Source: JBHFEI01 sp041928815
Lineage (GTDB): Bacteria > Pseudomonadota > Alphaproteobacteria > Rhizobiales > Rhizobiaceae
Direction: 5' to 3'
Assembly: GCF_041928815.1 (NCBI RefSeq)
Contig: NZ_JBHFEI010000003.1
Coordinates: forward strand, 310,001-374,000
Length of the DNA stretch: 64,000 bases
Shown here: positions 1 to 8,565 of the stretch, in pieces
Layout: each line of letters starts with the position of its first letter
Numbering within the stretch: the first letter of the stretch is position 1
Notes under the pieces: model-generated
Databases searched by the model: none
The model's input: the letters and a program-made list of their open reading frames with translations, nothing else
Told to the model about the DNA's origin: nothing
Position numbers and translations under genes: made by a program

Positions 1-120
1 GTGACGACGCCCGTTCTCTACGCGCTCGGCACGGTGACCACGCTTTTCTCCTTCTCGATCATCCTCGCGGCGCTCGGCTTCATCCTCTACAGCCGCCGCA
101 AGCAGGCGAAAGTCCTCTGA
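1..120 (+). CDS. ABC transporter inner-membrane permease, C-terminal fragment (partial at window start)
   Basis: Only the last 39 residues are in the window, read in frame 1 to a TGA at 118-120. They contain one hydrophobic helix (about residues 12-30 of the fragment) followed by a basic tail ending SRRKQAKVL. That is how binding-protein-dependent permeases of the PotB/PotC class typically end: a last transmembrane helix and a short positively charged cytoplasmic tail. The racemase gene starts four bases after the stop, so the two are probably one transcript. The permease assignment rests on the helix-plus-basic-tail shape and on context. Another type of membrane protein is possible. Confidence 0.5.
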   Translation: MTTPVLYALGTVTTLFSFSIILAALGFILYSRRKQAKVL

Positions 121-124
121 TCCC

Positions 125-853
125 ATGCGCATCCTGATCGTCAATCCGAACACCACCGTTTCGATGACCCGCAAGGCCGCCGGGGCGGCACGGGAGGTCG
201 CGGCCGCCGGCACCGAGATCGTCGAGGCGACCTCGCGCATGGGGCCCGCCTCGATCGAAGGCCATTACGACGGCGCGCTCGCCGTGCCCGGCCTGCTGGC
301 CGAGATCGCAAGGGGCGAGGCGGAGGGGATCGACGCGGCGGTGATCGCCTGTTTCGACGATACGGGGCTCGATGCGGCGCGGTCGCGGGCGAACGTCCCC
401 GTTCTCGGCCTGTGCGAGTCCGCCCTCGTCACGGCCGGTTTCCTCGCCCAGCGCTTTTCCGTGGTCACGACACTGGAGCGCTCCCGCGTGCTCCTTGAAA
501 ACCTGTCGCGGCATTATGGCATGGGCGGGCGGGCAAGGGTCCGGGCGGCCGATATTCCCGTCCTCGAACTGGAGGATCCCGCTTCCGGGGCACTGCCGAA
601 GCTGCGGAGCGAAATTGAGCGTGCGCTTGCCGAGGATGGTGCCGAGGCGATCGTGCTCGGCTGCGCCGGCATGGCGGATCTCGCGCGCCGGCTTCAGCAA
701 GACTATGGCGTTCCGGTCGTCGACGGCGTGGCTGCGGCGGTCAAGCAGGCCGAGGCGCTGGTGTCGCTCGGCCTTTCGACCAGCAAGCGCGGCTCCTATG
801 CCGCGCCTCTCTCGAAGGCCTATGCGGGCGCCATGGCGCCGTTCGCACCCTGA
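125..853 (+). CDS. Asp/Glu/hydantoin racemase family protein
   Basis: A 242-residue cofactor-independent racemase-fold protein. It opens with a beta strand and the substrate-phosphate loop NPNTT (residues 8-12). It carries the two cysteines expected for the family's two-base mechanism, in CFDDTG (near residue 76) and LGCAGM (near residue 179). Length and motif order match hydantoin racemases and Asp/Glu racemases (PF01177). The ATG lies just after the stop of the upstream permease gene with no clear Shine-Dalgarno sequence, so translation is probably coupled. Next to an ABC permease it may act on an imported hydantoin, allantoin-like compound or D-amino acid. The sequence alone does not fix the substrate. 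Confidence 0.8.
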   Translation: MRILIVNPNTTVSMTRKAAGAAREVAAAGTEIVEATSRMGPASIEGHYDGALAVPGLLAEIARGEAEGIDAAVIACFDDTGLDAARSRANVPVLGLCESALVTAGFLAQRFSVVTTLERSRVLLENLSRHYGMGGRARVRAADIPVLELEDPASGALPKLRSEIERALAEDGAEAIVLGCAGMADLARRLQQDYGVPVVDGVAAAVKQAEALVSLGLSTSKRGSYAAPLSKAYAGAMAPFAP

Positions 854-856
854 GCG

Positions 857-1642
857 CTATCGGTCGAGCCAACTCGGCCGCAGCTTTTCCCCAATCATGC
901 AATCCGTCTTCGGCGCCGCCTGTGCCGGGATGACGACCTCTCTCGGATCGAGGCCGCTGATCTCCAGCACCAGTTTCTGGCGGATGGCGATGGTGAAATC
1001 CTCGGCTTTATGGACCGGCAGGACGAAGGAGCCAGGTCCGCCGATGACGCAATCGGCATAGTAGCGGTCGAGCGGCCCGACGGAGGCGGATGGGCGGATC
1101 TGGATCGCCAGGCCGTTGATGATGATGCCGCTTCCGACCACCCTCTCGCGGGCCGGCATCACCGGCGGCCCGGCATTGTTCGGCCCGTCGCCGGAAACGT
1201 CGATGACGCGGCGCAGGGCGCGGAAGGGGGCCTCCCCGATCAGGCGCGCGCCATAGGCGATCGCGCTGGAGATCGAGGTTCCCCGCCTCGTCGTCACGGG
1301 GGCGGCGGCGATCTTTGCGGCAAGCGCCTCGGCGTCCGCCGCGCTCCCGATCACATGCCAGTCGATGCGCGAGGCCTCGTTGACGGTGCCGGCCCATTCG
1401 AAATAGCTGATCGCCACCCGCCCGGTCAGGCCGCCGGTGACGGCGTTGATCACGTCCGGATGGCGCAGCGCATCGACATAGCCGGAGCGCTGGACGCGTG
1501 CCTCCTCGATGTCCATCGACCCGGACATGTCGACCGCAAGAACGAGCTGCACGTCGACGTCGCCGCCCGCGTCGACCGGGATCGCCCGCTGTCCGGCAAG
1601 GCCGGTCAGTCCGAGGAGAAGGGCGAGCGTCGCCAGGATCAT
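857..1642 (-). CDS. DUF1194 von Willebrand factor type A domain protein, probably periplasmic
   Basis: The reading frame stays open far upstream, but the convincing start is the ATG at 1642. It begins a 261-residue protein with an N-terminal hydrophobic export signal (about residues 1-20). A metal-ion-dependent adhesion site follows, with D38-x-S40-x-S42 in DMSGSM, a threonine in the TTRRGTS segment, and the DVSGDGPNN strand-loop typical of DUF1194. These proteins are common in rhizobia and have no settled function. The fold suggests a metal-mediated protein or ligand contact in the periplasm. It converges with the racemase gene (3 bp gap) and diverges from the glucanase-like gene. The long upstream extension is arginine-rich antisense of the neighbour and is rejected. 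Confidence 0.8.
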   Translation of the reverse strand: MILATLALLLGLTGLAGQRAIPVDAGGDVDVQLVLAVDMSGSMDIEEARVQRSGYVDALRHPDVINAVTGGLTGRVAISYFEWAGTVNEASRIDWHVIGSAADAEALAAKIAAAPVTTRRGTSISSAIAYGARLIGEAPFRALRRVIDVSGDGPNNAGPPVMPARERVVGSGIIINGLAIQIRPSASVGPLDRYYADCVIGGPGSFVLPVHKAEDFTIAIRQKLVLEISGLDPREVVIPAQAAPKTDCMIGEKLRPSWLDR

Positions 1643-1822
1643 GGCATCGGGCCTCCCGTGGTCGATCAGCCGTAAAAGAGTAGCACAGGATCGGCGCGGC
1701 GCGACGCCGAAGCGTTGTCCCGCCATCAACAAAAGGTGAGGCGGGGCGCCGGGAGGCCTGCCGTTGCCTTTCCCGGCCGCAGGCCTAAGTGATGGCGCGA
1801 TCTCGCCTCGGATGGAACCCGC

Positions 1823-3193
1823 ATGCAACAGGACGGATGGATGGAAGGGGTGCCGCTCGCGTCCCTGCAGCGGTCGGCGTTCGGCTATTTTCTGGACCAT
1901 ACCGACCCGGGGACCGGCCTCGTCGCCGACACGTCCGCCCCCGGCGCGCCGGCCAGCATCGCCGCCACCGGCTTCGGGCTTTCGGCGTATCCCGTGGCCG
2001 TCGAGCGCGGATTCGTGACGCGGCGGGAAGCCCTGAAGCGCACGCTCGCCTGCCTGCGGTTCCTCGACGATGCGCCGACCGGCCGGCAGCCGGGCGCGGC
2101 GAGCCATCGCGGCTTCTTCTACCACTTCCTCGACATGCGGACCGGGCACCGCGCCTGGCAGTCCGAAGCCTCGACGATGGACACGGCCCTGCTCTTTGCC
2201 GGGGTGCTGATGGCGCAGCGCTACTTCGACGGCGCCGACCCCGGCGAGGCGGAAGTGCGGGAGCGGGCCGCCCGCCTCTTCGACCGGATCGACTGGGCCT
2301 TCGCGCTTGCGGGCGGCGACACGATGACGATGGGGTGGAAGCCGGGGCGCGGGCGCCTCGCCTATCGCTGGCAGGGCTACAGCGAGGCGATCCTCCTGCA
2401 TGTGCTGGCGCTCGGGGCCGACACGCATTCCGTTCCGTTTTCCGCCTACGACGCCTTTACCGCGACCTATGACTGGCTTGCGGTGGAAGGCCGGCCCTAT
2501 CTCTATGCCGGCCCGCTGTTCATCCACCTCTTTTCCCATGCGTGGATCGATTTCGCGGGACTGCGGGATGCCGCCATGGCCGCCCGATCGACGGACTACG
2601 CCGAGAACACGCGGCTGGCCGTGGCGACGCAGCGCCATTATGCGCGCGAGAACCCTCAAGGGTTCAGGGGATATGGCGAGGATCTCTGGGGCTTGACCGC
2701 CTGTCTCGGCCCGACGAACGCCGATCGCTCCGCGGGAGGCGCGAAACGCCGCCGGCCGTCGCCGGGCGGCTACCTCGCGCGCGGCGCTCCCTTCGGTCCG
2801 GACGACGGCACGATCGCGCCCTGGGCCCCGCTCGCCTGCCTGCCCTTCGCGCCCGAGGCGGCGCTTTCCGCGACGCGGCACATCCTGCAGCGCTATCCCG
2901 GCGTGCTGGCGGATGGCCGCTTCTACGGTGCCTTCACGCCGGATCTCGCCGGGACGGGCCCGGAAGGCTTCATCGACCGTCGCTTCACCGGGCTCGACCA
3001 GGGTCTCCTGGTGCTGATGATCGAGAACGCATGCTCGGGGCTGGTCTGGCGGCTGATGCGCGACGTGCCGGTGATCCGGAAGGGGTTGATCCGCGCCGGC
3101 TTTTCCGGCGGCTGGCTCGGCTGCGGGGACAGGCCCGTGGAAGGCGGCGAGGGCCTGCCTCGGGCCGATGCGGGGCGGGCCGGCATCGATTAA
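1823..3193 (+). CDS. Glycoamylase-like protein (PF10091 type; GH144-like beta-1,2-glucanase candidate)
   Basis: A 456-residue protein with the (alpha/alpha)6-barrel look of the PF10091 glycoamylase family: a helix-rich N-terminus, the FFYHFLDMRTGHR region near residue 100, ASTMDTALLFAG, GWKPGRGRLAYRWQGYSEA, a central LFIHLFSHAWIDF stretch and FRGYGEDLWGLTA. Known PF10091 members include GH144 endo-beta-1,2-glucanases and the middle domain of cyclic beta-1,2-glucan synthases. That fits an organism expected to make cyclic beta-1,2-glucans. I see no signal peptide, so the protein appears cytosolic. The last 40 or so residues are glycine-rich and poorly ordered. An alternative ATG at 1841 has a slightly better AGGA. 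The exact substrate is unproven. Confidence 0.7.
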   Translation: MQQDGWMEGVPLASLQRSAFGYFLDHTDPGTGLVADTSAPGAPASIAATGFGLSAYPVAVERGFVTRREALKRTLACLRFLDDAPTGRQPGAASHRGFFYHFLDMRTGHRAWQSEASTMDTALLFAGVLMAQRYFDGADPGEAEVRERAARLFDRIDWAFALAGGDTMTMGWKPGRGRLAYRWQGYSEAILLHVLALGADTHSVPFSAYDAFTATYDWLAVEGRPYLYAGPLFIHLFSHAWIDFAGLRDAAMAARSTDYAENTRLAVATQRHYARENPQGFRGYGEDLWGLTACLGPTNADRSAGGAKRRRPSPGGYLARGAPFGPDDGTIAPWAPLACLPFAPEAALSATRHILQRYPGVLADGRFYGAFTPDLAGTGPEGFIDRRFTGLDQGLLVLMIENACSGLVWRLMRDVPVIRKGLIRAGFSGGWLGCGDRPVEGGEGLPRADAGRAGID

Positions 3194-3360
3194 CCGAATC
3201 TACAGGACGACACCTGTATCAAGGGCGTTCTGGCTGCGGGTTGCAGACGGCGCGGGCGCGAACGGACCCGCCGGACGCGTCCCGGGAGGACTGCCCGAGC
3301 CTGCAGCACAGGCAAGCATGACGCTTGGCGATGGATCTTGTAACCTGGAGCGGCGTGTCC

Positions 3361-5625
3361 ATGCTTGGAGATTGGCAAGGGCTGGTGACCAACCTCGCGG
3401 TTCTCGCCGCGACGTTGATGCTCTGGACCATCGTCCAGGACAATGTCACCCTCTCGATCGGCCGGCTGCGCCCCTATGTCTTCGGCGTCATCGCCGGCGG
3501 CGGCGCCATGGTGCTGATGTCGGTGCCGCTCGCGCTGGCGCCCGGCGTCTATCTCGATTGCCGCGTGGCGATGGTCGCCAATGCCGGGCTGTTCGGCGGC
3601 CCGGTCTCGGCGATGGTCGCCGCGGTCTTCGCGCTCGGTTACCGGCTTTATCTCGGCGGCGCGGGCGTCGTGGTCGGATCCGCGTCGATCGCGCTTGCCA
3701 TGCTGGTGGGCGTCGCCGGATACCACATGGTGCGGGGGCGCGGTCTCGGGCTTGCCGCCCTCCTCCTGTTCTCGCTCGCGGTCGCGGTCGTCGCGGTCGG
3801 CGTCTCGCTGACGCTGACGCCCGAGGTCCGCGCGCTGATGTTTCCCGATGCCGCCGTGCCGTTCGGCGTGCTGGTCTTCATCGCCACGCTGATGACGAGC
3901 CTGGTCTTGCGCCACGACCAGCGCCGGCGCGACCTGATCGAGACCAACCGTCTCTACCGCACGACGATCGAGGCGCTTCCCTATTCGCTGAACATCAAGG
4001 ATCTCGACGGCCGCTTCCTTGCCGCCAATCCGGGGACCGTGGCCCTGATGCGGTCGGGCAGCGTCGACGCGCTCATCGGCAAGACCGACGCCGATTTCTA
4101 TCCACCCGAGATCGCCCGGCAGTTCATGGAGGACGAGAAACGGGTGCTCGAGGCGGGCGTGATCGAAGGGCTCGACCAGTTCGTCGCCTTTCCCGACGGG
4201 AGCACCGGCTGGGTTTCGACGCTGAAGGTGCCGCTGCGCGACAGCGCGGGCCGTCTTGTCGGGCTGATCACGCACAACCGCGACATCACCGCCGAGAAAC
4301 AGCTGCGCTGCGACCTCGACGCGACGCGCGAGCGCCTCAACGATGCGATGGACATGATGACCGACGGCCTCGCCATCTATGACGGCAACGGCATCCTGAT
4401 CTTCTGCAACAACCGCTATCGCGAGCTCTTTCCGCGCACGGCAGACCTGAGGGTGCCCGGCGCGCGCTACGTCGATATCCTGCGCGCCGGCGTCGCCCGC
4501 GGCGAGGCGCTTGTCGATCCGGGCCACCAGCTCGAGGACTGGATCGCACGCCATTACCGGATGCTTCTCGCAGGCGACAATCACGGGGTTCAGCTTGCCG
4601 ATGGCCGCTGGCTCCAGATCCGCACGGCGCCGGTGAAGGAAGGTATCCTGTTCGTGCTGACCGACGTGACGGAGCAGCGCCAGGCGGTCGAGGAGCTGAA
4701 GGCGGCGGAAGCGGAATACCGCGCGCTCTTCGAAAACGCGGTCGTCGGCATCTATCGTTCGACGCCGGACGGCCAGGTGCTGCGGGCCAACCCGGCGCTG
4801 GTGGAACTCAACGGCTATGACAGCGAAAGCGCGCTGGTCGAAGCGGTGCGTGACATCGCCGGCGAATCCTATGTCGATCCGAGACGCCGGGACGAGTTCT
4901 CGATGCTGATGGAGCGCGACGGCGGCGTCGTCGATTTCGTCTCCGAGATCTACCGGCACAGGACCCGCGAACGCATCTGGATCTCCGAGACGGCCTGGGC
5001 GGTGTTCGACGCCAACCACAAGGTCCGCTGGTACGAAGGCACGATCATCGACGTGACGGAGCGCAAGCATGCCGGCGACCGGCTTGCCGACGCCAACCGG
5101 AAGCTCGAGGAACTGGCGGCGATCGACGGCCTGACCGGGCTTTCGAACCGGCGCGTGTTCGACGAGACGCTGGAGATCGAGTTCGCCCGTCGCGGCAGGG
5201 ACGGAAGCTGCCTCAGCCTCGTCCTCGTCGATGTCGACTGTTTCAAGGCCTACAACGACAGCTACGGCCATCTTGCCGGCGACGATTGCCTGCGGTTCAT
5301 CAGCCAGGTCTTCCGCACCATCGTCCGGCGGCCCGCCGACCTCGCCTGCCGCTACGGCGGCGAGGAACTGGTGGCGATCCTGCCGGACACGGATGCGCAG
5401 AGCGCGCATGCGCTCGCCGAGGCGTTTCGCGCGGCGGTGAAGGGGCTGCGGATCGAGCATCGCGCCAGCGATATCGGCACGGTCTCGATCAGCGCCGGGG
5501 TGGCCACCTGCGACGGCGAGAACGGCATCGTCACGGCGGGCGAACTCATGCAGCAGGCCGACCGCGCCCTTTACGGCGCCAAGGCGGCCGGCCGCGACCG
5601 CGTCGCCGAGGCGATCGCGGCCTAA
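3361..5625 (+). CDS. Membrane diguanylate cyclase with 5TM sensor, three PAS domains and GGDEF
   Basis: The N-terminus has about five to six transmembrane helices (residues 1-195), resembling the 5TMR-LYT sensor module. Three PAS-like domains follow: about 200-320 (LPYSLNIKDLDGRFLAAN), 325-445 (MMTDGLAIYDGNGILIF) and 455-580 (LFENAVVGIYRSTPDG). The C-terminal GGDEF domain (about 588-754) has an intact active site G666-G-E-E-L670. An RxxD inhibitory site (R657-P-A-D660) lies exactly five residues upstream. The protein should therefore make cyclic di-GMP from two GTP and be product-inhibited. The ATG at 3361 is preferred because GGAG lies ten bases upstream. ATG 3331 and TTG 3325 give longer forms. 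There is no EAL domain and no obvious partner gene. Confidence 0.9.
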   Translation: MLGDWQGLVTNLAVLAATLMLWTIVQDNVTLSIGRLRPYVFGVIAGGGAMVLMSVPLALAPGVYLDCRVAMVANAGLFGGPVSAMVAAVFALGYRLYLGGAGVVVGSASIALAMLVGVAGYHMVRGRGLGLAALLLFSLAVAVVAVGVSLTLTPEVRALMFPDAAVPFGVLVFIATLMTSLVLRHDQRRRDLIETNRLYRTTIEALPYSLNIKDLDGRFLAANPGTVALMRSGSVDALIGKTDADFYPPEIARQFMEDEKRVLEAGVIEGLDQFVAFPDGSTGWVSTLKVPLRDSAGRLVGLITHNRDITAEKQLRCDLDATRERLNDAMDMMTDGLAIYDGNGILIFCNNRYRELFPRTADLRVPGARYVDILRAGVARGEALVDPGHQLEDWIARHYRMLLAGDNHGVQLADGRWLQIRTAPVKEGILFVLTDVTEQRQAVEELKAAEAEYRALFENAVVGIYRSTPDGQVLRANPALVELNGYDSESALVEAVRDIAGESYVDPRRRDEFSMLMERDGGVVDFVSEIYRHRTRERIWISETAWAVFDANHKVRWYEGTIIDVTERKHAGDRLADANRKLEELAAIDGLTGLSNRRVFDETLEIEFARRGRDGSCLSLVLVDVDCFKAYNDSYGHLAGDDCLRFISQVFRTIVRRPADLACRYGGEELVAILPDTDAQSAHALAEAFRAAVKGLRIEHRASDIGTVSISAGVATCDGENGIVTAGELMQQADRALYGAKAAGRDRVAEAIAA

Positions 5626-5649
5626 CCCCGGCCTGCCGATCGGCGCGCG

Positions 5650-6168
5650 TCAGTCGACGCGCTGCCCGCGCACGTCGCGGATCTCCCATACCCATTGCGG
5701 ATCGACGGGCACCGCGCCGTCGCGCGGCGCGACGACGAAGAAGGTCTCGAAGCTGCGCGACTGGCCGGGCGGAACGGCGAGCACGATCAGCGCCTCGTCG
5801 GAACCGACCGGCGTGCAGGCGCGATCCGGGCAGGTCTCCAGCGTCGCCTCCAACCGGAAATAGTCGAGCCGCGCCGTCGTGCTCGCATTGGTCACCGTGC
5901 CGGTGGCGCGGTAGCTCGTCGCCTGGCGCGCGGGCTCGAAGGCGATCGCGGAAATCGACAGGTCCGCGGCCGTCAGCGCCGGCGCCGCCACGTCCTCGCT
6001 CTGCGGTTCGGGCGCCGGGCGGTCCGTCAGCCAGATGACGAAGGCGACGAGGAGAAGGATGGCGACGCCGACCGACAGGATCGGTTCGGCGATGTTGCGG
6101 AACCGGGAGGAGCGGGCGGCGAGGTAGACGATCAGCAGGGCGGCGAAGGCGGCGATATAAAGGGTCAT
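5650..6168 (-). CDS. Small membrane-anchored protein of unknown function (FxLYD-like extracytoplasmic domain)
   Basis: The start at 6168 is fixed by a GGAGGA six bases upstream, although the frame is open further. The 172-residue product has two hydrophobic segments (about 2-17 and 32-52), a proline/acid linker, and a beta-rich domain. In that domain the phrases ATGTVTNAS, DYFRLEATLETCPDRAC and PPGQSRSFETFF resemble the FxLYD-type extracytoplasmic domains that describe a gain of modification at a tail. Two cysteines (CPDRAC) might form a disulphide outside the cytoplasm. I do not recognise a named family. It lies between the cyclase and the dehydrogenase operon with no functional link visible. 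Confidence 0.65.
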   Translation of the reverse strand: MTLYIAAFAALLIVYLAARSSRFRNIAEPILSVGVAILLLVAFVIWLTDRPAPEPQSEDVAAPALTAADLSISAIAFEPARQATSYRATGTVTNASTTARLDYFRLEATLETCPDRACTPVGSDEALIVLAVPPGQSRSFETFFVVAPRDGAVPVDPQWVWEIRDVRGQRVD

Positions 6169-6256
6169 GCGGGTCCTCCGGCTGCCTATATAGGCAGGTC
6201 GGGGAGCGATGCGCAGCACTTTGCGGAAATCCTCCGTCAAAATCCCGTCAACGGGC

Positions 6257-6288
6257 CGGAAAGGGCGGGCCATCGCCCGCCCTTTCCG
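6257..6288 (-). terminator. Strong hairpin at end of ydcSTUVW-type operon
   Basis: A perfect 14-bp inverted repeat (arms 6257-6270 and 6275-6288, CGGAAAGGGCGGGC and its complement) with a CATC loop lies one base beyond the stop of the aldehyde dehydrogenase gene on the minus strand. There is no uridine run, so it is either a factor-assisted terminator or a 3' end stabiliser. It marks the downstream end of the five-gene operon. Confidence 0.7.
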
Positions 6289-6289
6289 C

Positions 6290-7717
6290 TTATCCGTGCG
6301 CGATCATGACGTGGCGGACGGCCGTATAGTCCTCGAGCGCATAGATCGACAGATCCTTGCCGTAGCCTGACTGCTTCAGCCCGCCATGCGGCATCTCGTT
6401 GCAGAGCATGAAATGCGTGTTGATCCAGGTGCAGCCATATTGCAGGCGGGCGGCCGCCTTCATCGCGCGGGAAACGTCCTTGGTCCACACGGACGACGCA
6501 AGGCCATAGTCGCTGTCGTTCGCCCAGGTGATCGCCTGGTCCGGATCGTCGAAGCGGGTGACGGAGACGACGGGGCCGAACACCTCGCGCCGGACGATCT
6601 CGTCCTCCTGCGTTGCGCCGGCGACGACGGTCGGCTGGTAGAAGAAGCCGGCCTCGCTGCCGTTCCTGCCGCCGGTGACGACCTCGATGTGCGTCTGCTC
6701 GGCGGCGCGCTCGACGAAGCTCGCCACCCGGTCGCGCTGGCGCTTGGAGATCAGCGGGCCGATCTCGTTTTCCGTGTCGTCCTCCTGATTATACCGGATG
6801 GTCGAGACGGCGGCGGAGAGGTCGGCGACGAGCGTCTCGTAGATGCCGGACTGCGCATAGATGCGGCAGGCGGCGGTGCAGTCCTGGCCGGCATTGTAGA
6901 AGCCGAAGGTGCGGATGCCGTTGACGACGGCGTCGAGGTCGGCATCGTCATGGACGATGACCGGCGCCTTGCCGCCGAGTTCCAGATGGGTGCGCTTCAC
7001 CGTCTTCGCCGCTGCCGTGAGCACCTTCTTGCCGGTCGCGATGTCGCCGGTGATTGACACCATCGCGATCTTCGGATGGTTGATGATGGCATTGCCGACC
7101 GTCTCGCCGCGCCCGAGCACAATGTTGACCACGCCTTCCGGCAGGATATCGGCCAGCAGCTTCGCCATCTTCAGCGCCGTCAGCGGCGTCTGTTCGGAGG
7201 GCTTGAAGACGACGGTGTTGCCGCCGGCAAGCGCCGGCGCCAGCTTCCACGCCATCATCATCAGCGGATAGTTCCACGGCGCGATCGAGCCGACGACGCC
7301 GACCGCATCGCGGCGGATCATCGAGGTGTGGCCGGGCAGGTACTCGCCAGCGACGGTCGCCTGCATCGAGCGGATGGCGCCGGCGAAGAAGCGGTAGCAA
7401 TCGACGATCGCCGGCAGTTCGTCATTGAGCACGGCGTTGATCGGCTTGCCGCAGTTCAGCGATTCGAGCGTGGCGAAGCCGCTCGCGTCCTTCTCGATCG
7501 CGTCCGCGATCTTCAGGAGATAGCCGGAACGCTCGGCCGGGGTCGTCTGCGACCAGGACGAAAACGCCCTGTCGGCCGCGTCGACGGCCGCGTCGATCTG
7601 GGCATGCGAGGCTTCGGGAAGATCGAGGATCAGGGCACCGGTCTTCGGGTTGAGGATCGGTTCCTCGGCCTCGGTGCCGGCCGCGAAGGTCGAGCCGATC
7701 AGCATCTGAGTGTCCAT
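6290..7717 (-). CDS. patD: Gamma-aminobutyraldehyde dehydrogenase (PatD/YdcW type)
   Basis: A 475-residue NAD-dependent aldehyde dehydrogenase. It shows the cofactor-site strand APWNYPLMMMAWKLAPALA, the ITGDIATGKKV variant of the nucleotide loop that is characteristic of YdcW/PatD, the general-base region LELGGKAP and the catalytic cysteine in NAGQDCTAACR. Members oxidise 4-aminobutanal, made from putrescine, to GABA in the cytoplasm. The ATG at 7717 follows AGGGAG. A MTPREND start 21 bases upstream is possible but has no better ribosome site. It is the last gene of an operon in the order ydcS-T-U-V-W, as in Escherichia coli, and this supports polyamine catabolism. No putrescine transaminase lies nearby. 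Confidence 0.88.
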   Translation of the reverse strand: MDTQMLIGSTFAAGTEAEEPILNPKTGALILDLPEASHAQIDAAVDAADRAFSSWSQTTPAERSGYLLKIADAIEKDASGFATLESLNCGKPINAVLNDELPAIVDCYRFFAGAIRSMQATVAGEYLPGHTSMIRRDAVGVVGSIAPWNYPLMMMAWKLAPALAGGNTVVFKPSEQTPLTALKMAKLLADILPEGVVNIVLGRGETVGNAIINHPKIAMVSITGDIATGKKVLTAAAKTVKRTHLELGGKAPVIVHDDADLDAVVNGIRTFGFYNAGQDCTAACRIYAQSGIYETLVADLSAAVSTIRYNQEDDTENEIGPLISKRQRDRVASFVERAAEQTHIEVVTGGRNGSEAGFFYQPTVVAGATQEDEIVRREVFGPVVSVTRFDDPDQAITWANDSDYGLASSVWTKDVSRAMKAAARLQYGCTWINTHFMLCNEMPHGGLKQSGYGKDLSIYALEDYTAVRHVMIAHG

Positions 7718-7749
7718 GTCGTTCTCCCTGGGTGTCATGGTCTTTGCGG

Positions 7750-8565
7750 TTATTTGCCGGCGCCGGCGACCTGGTCGCCGTCGCGCGTGAGGTAGTAGGC
7801 GATCAGGATCGGCAGGAAGGTGACGAGCACCACCACCATGGCGACCACGTTCGTCACCGGCCGCTGGCGCGGGCGCACCAGTTCCTCGAGCATCCAGATC
7901 GGCAGGGTCGACTGCTGGCCGCCGGTGAACGTCGTGACGATCACCTCGTCGAAAGAGAGCGCGAAGGCGAGCATGCCGCCGGCGAGCAGCGCCGTGCCGA
8001 TGTTCGGCAGGATGATGTGGCGGAAGGTCTGGAATCCGTCGGCGCCAAGATCCATCGACGCCTCGATCAGCGAGCCGGAGACGCGGCGGAAGCGGGCGAC
8101 CGCATTGTTGTAGACGACGACGATGCAGAAGGTGGCGTGGCCGAGCACGATGGTCCAGATCGAAAACGGGATCTCCGCCAGCGAGAAGGCCGAGCGCAGC
8201 GCGATACCGGTGATGATGCCGGGCAGCGCGATCGGCAGGATGACGAGGAGCGAAATCGTCTCGCGGCCGAAAAAGGCGGTGCGGCTGACGGCGGCGGCGC
8301 AGAGCGTGCCGAGCACCATGGCGATCGCGGTGGCGATCGCCGCCACCTTGACCGACAGCGTCAGCGCCTCCCAGACGTCCGGCCGGTTCCAGGTCACGGC
8401 AAACCATTGCAGCGTCAGGCCGGGCGGCGGGAACTGGTAGCTCTTTTCCTCTGTGGTGAAGGCGTAGAGGAAAATCAAAAGGATCGGCAGGTGCAGGAAG
8501 AGAAGGCCGCCGGCGGCGGCGATCTTCAGCGCCAGCGGCGCGCGGGAGGTCCGGTCAGAGCGCAT
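7750..8565 (-). CDS. ydcV: ABC transporter permease, YdcV/PotC type
   Basis: A 271-residue membrane protein with about six transmembrane helices. The cytoplasmic EAA loop reads EASMDLGADGFQTFRHIILP (about residues 170-189), the coupling segment that contacts the ATPase. It belongs to the MetI-fold permeases of the spermidine/putrescine importers. Its start overlaps the end of the other permease gene by 11 bp, so the two are translationally coupled and probably form the heterodimeric channel. The GDQVAGAGK tail is cytoplasmic. Gene order with the flanking genes matches ydcSTUVW. Confidence 0.88.
   Translation of the reverse strand: MRSDRTSRAPLALKIAAAGGLLFLHLPILLIFLYAFTTEEKSYQFPPPGLTLQWFAVTWNRPDVWEALTLSVKVAAIATAIAMVLGTLCAAAVSRTAFFGRETISLLVILPIALPGIITGIALRSAFSLAEIPFSIWTIVLGHATFCIVVVYNNAVARFRRVSGSLIEASMDLGADGFQTFRHIILPNIGTALLAGGMLAFALSFDEVIVTTFTGGQQSTLPIWMLEELVRPRQRPVTNVVAMVVVLVTFLPILIAYYLTRDGDQVAGAGK

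Noticed and set aside
1643..2881. Upstream extension of the DUF1194 frame on the minus strand
   Set aside because: It lies antisense to the glycoamylase-like gene, is Arg/Gly/Pro-rich, and the DUF1194 protein has a natural start with signal peptide at 1642.
3190..5460. 756-codon minus-strand open frame
   Set aside because: It is antisense to the diguanylate cyclase and made of His/Asp/Arg-rich sequence without domains, a usual shadow in GC-rich DNA.
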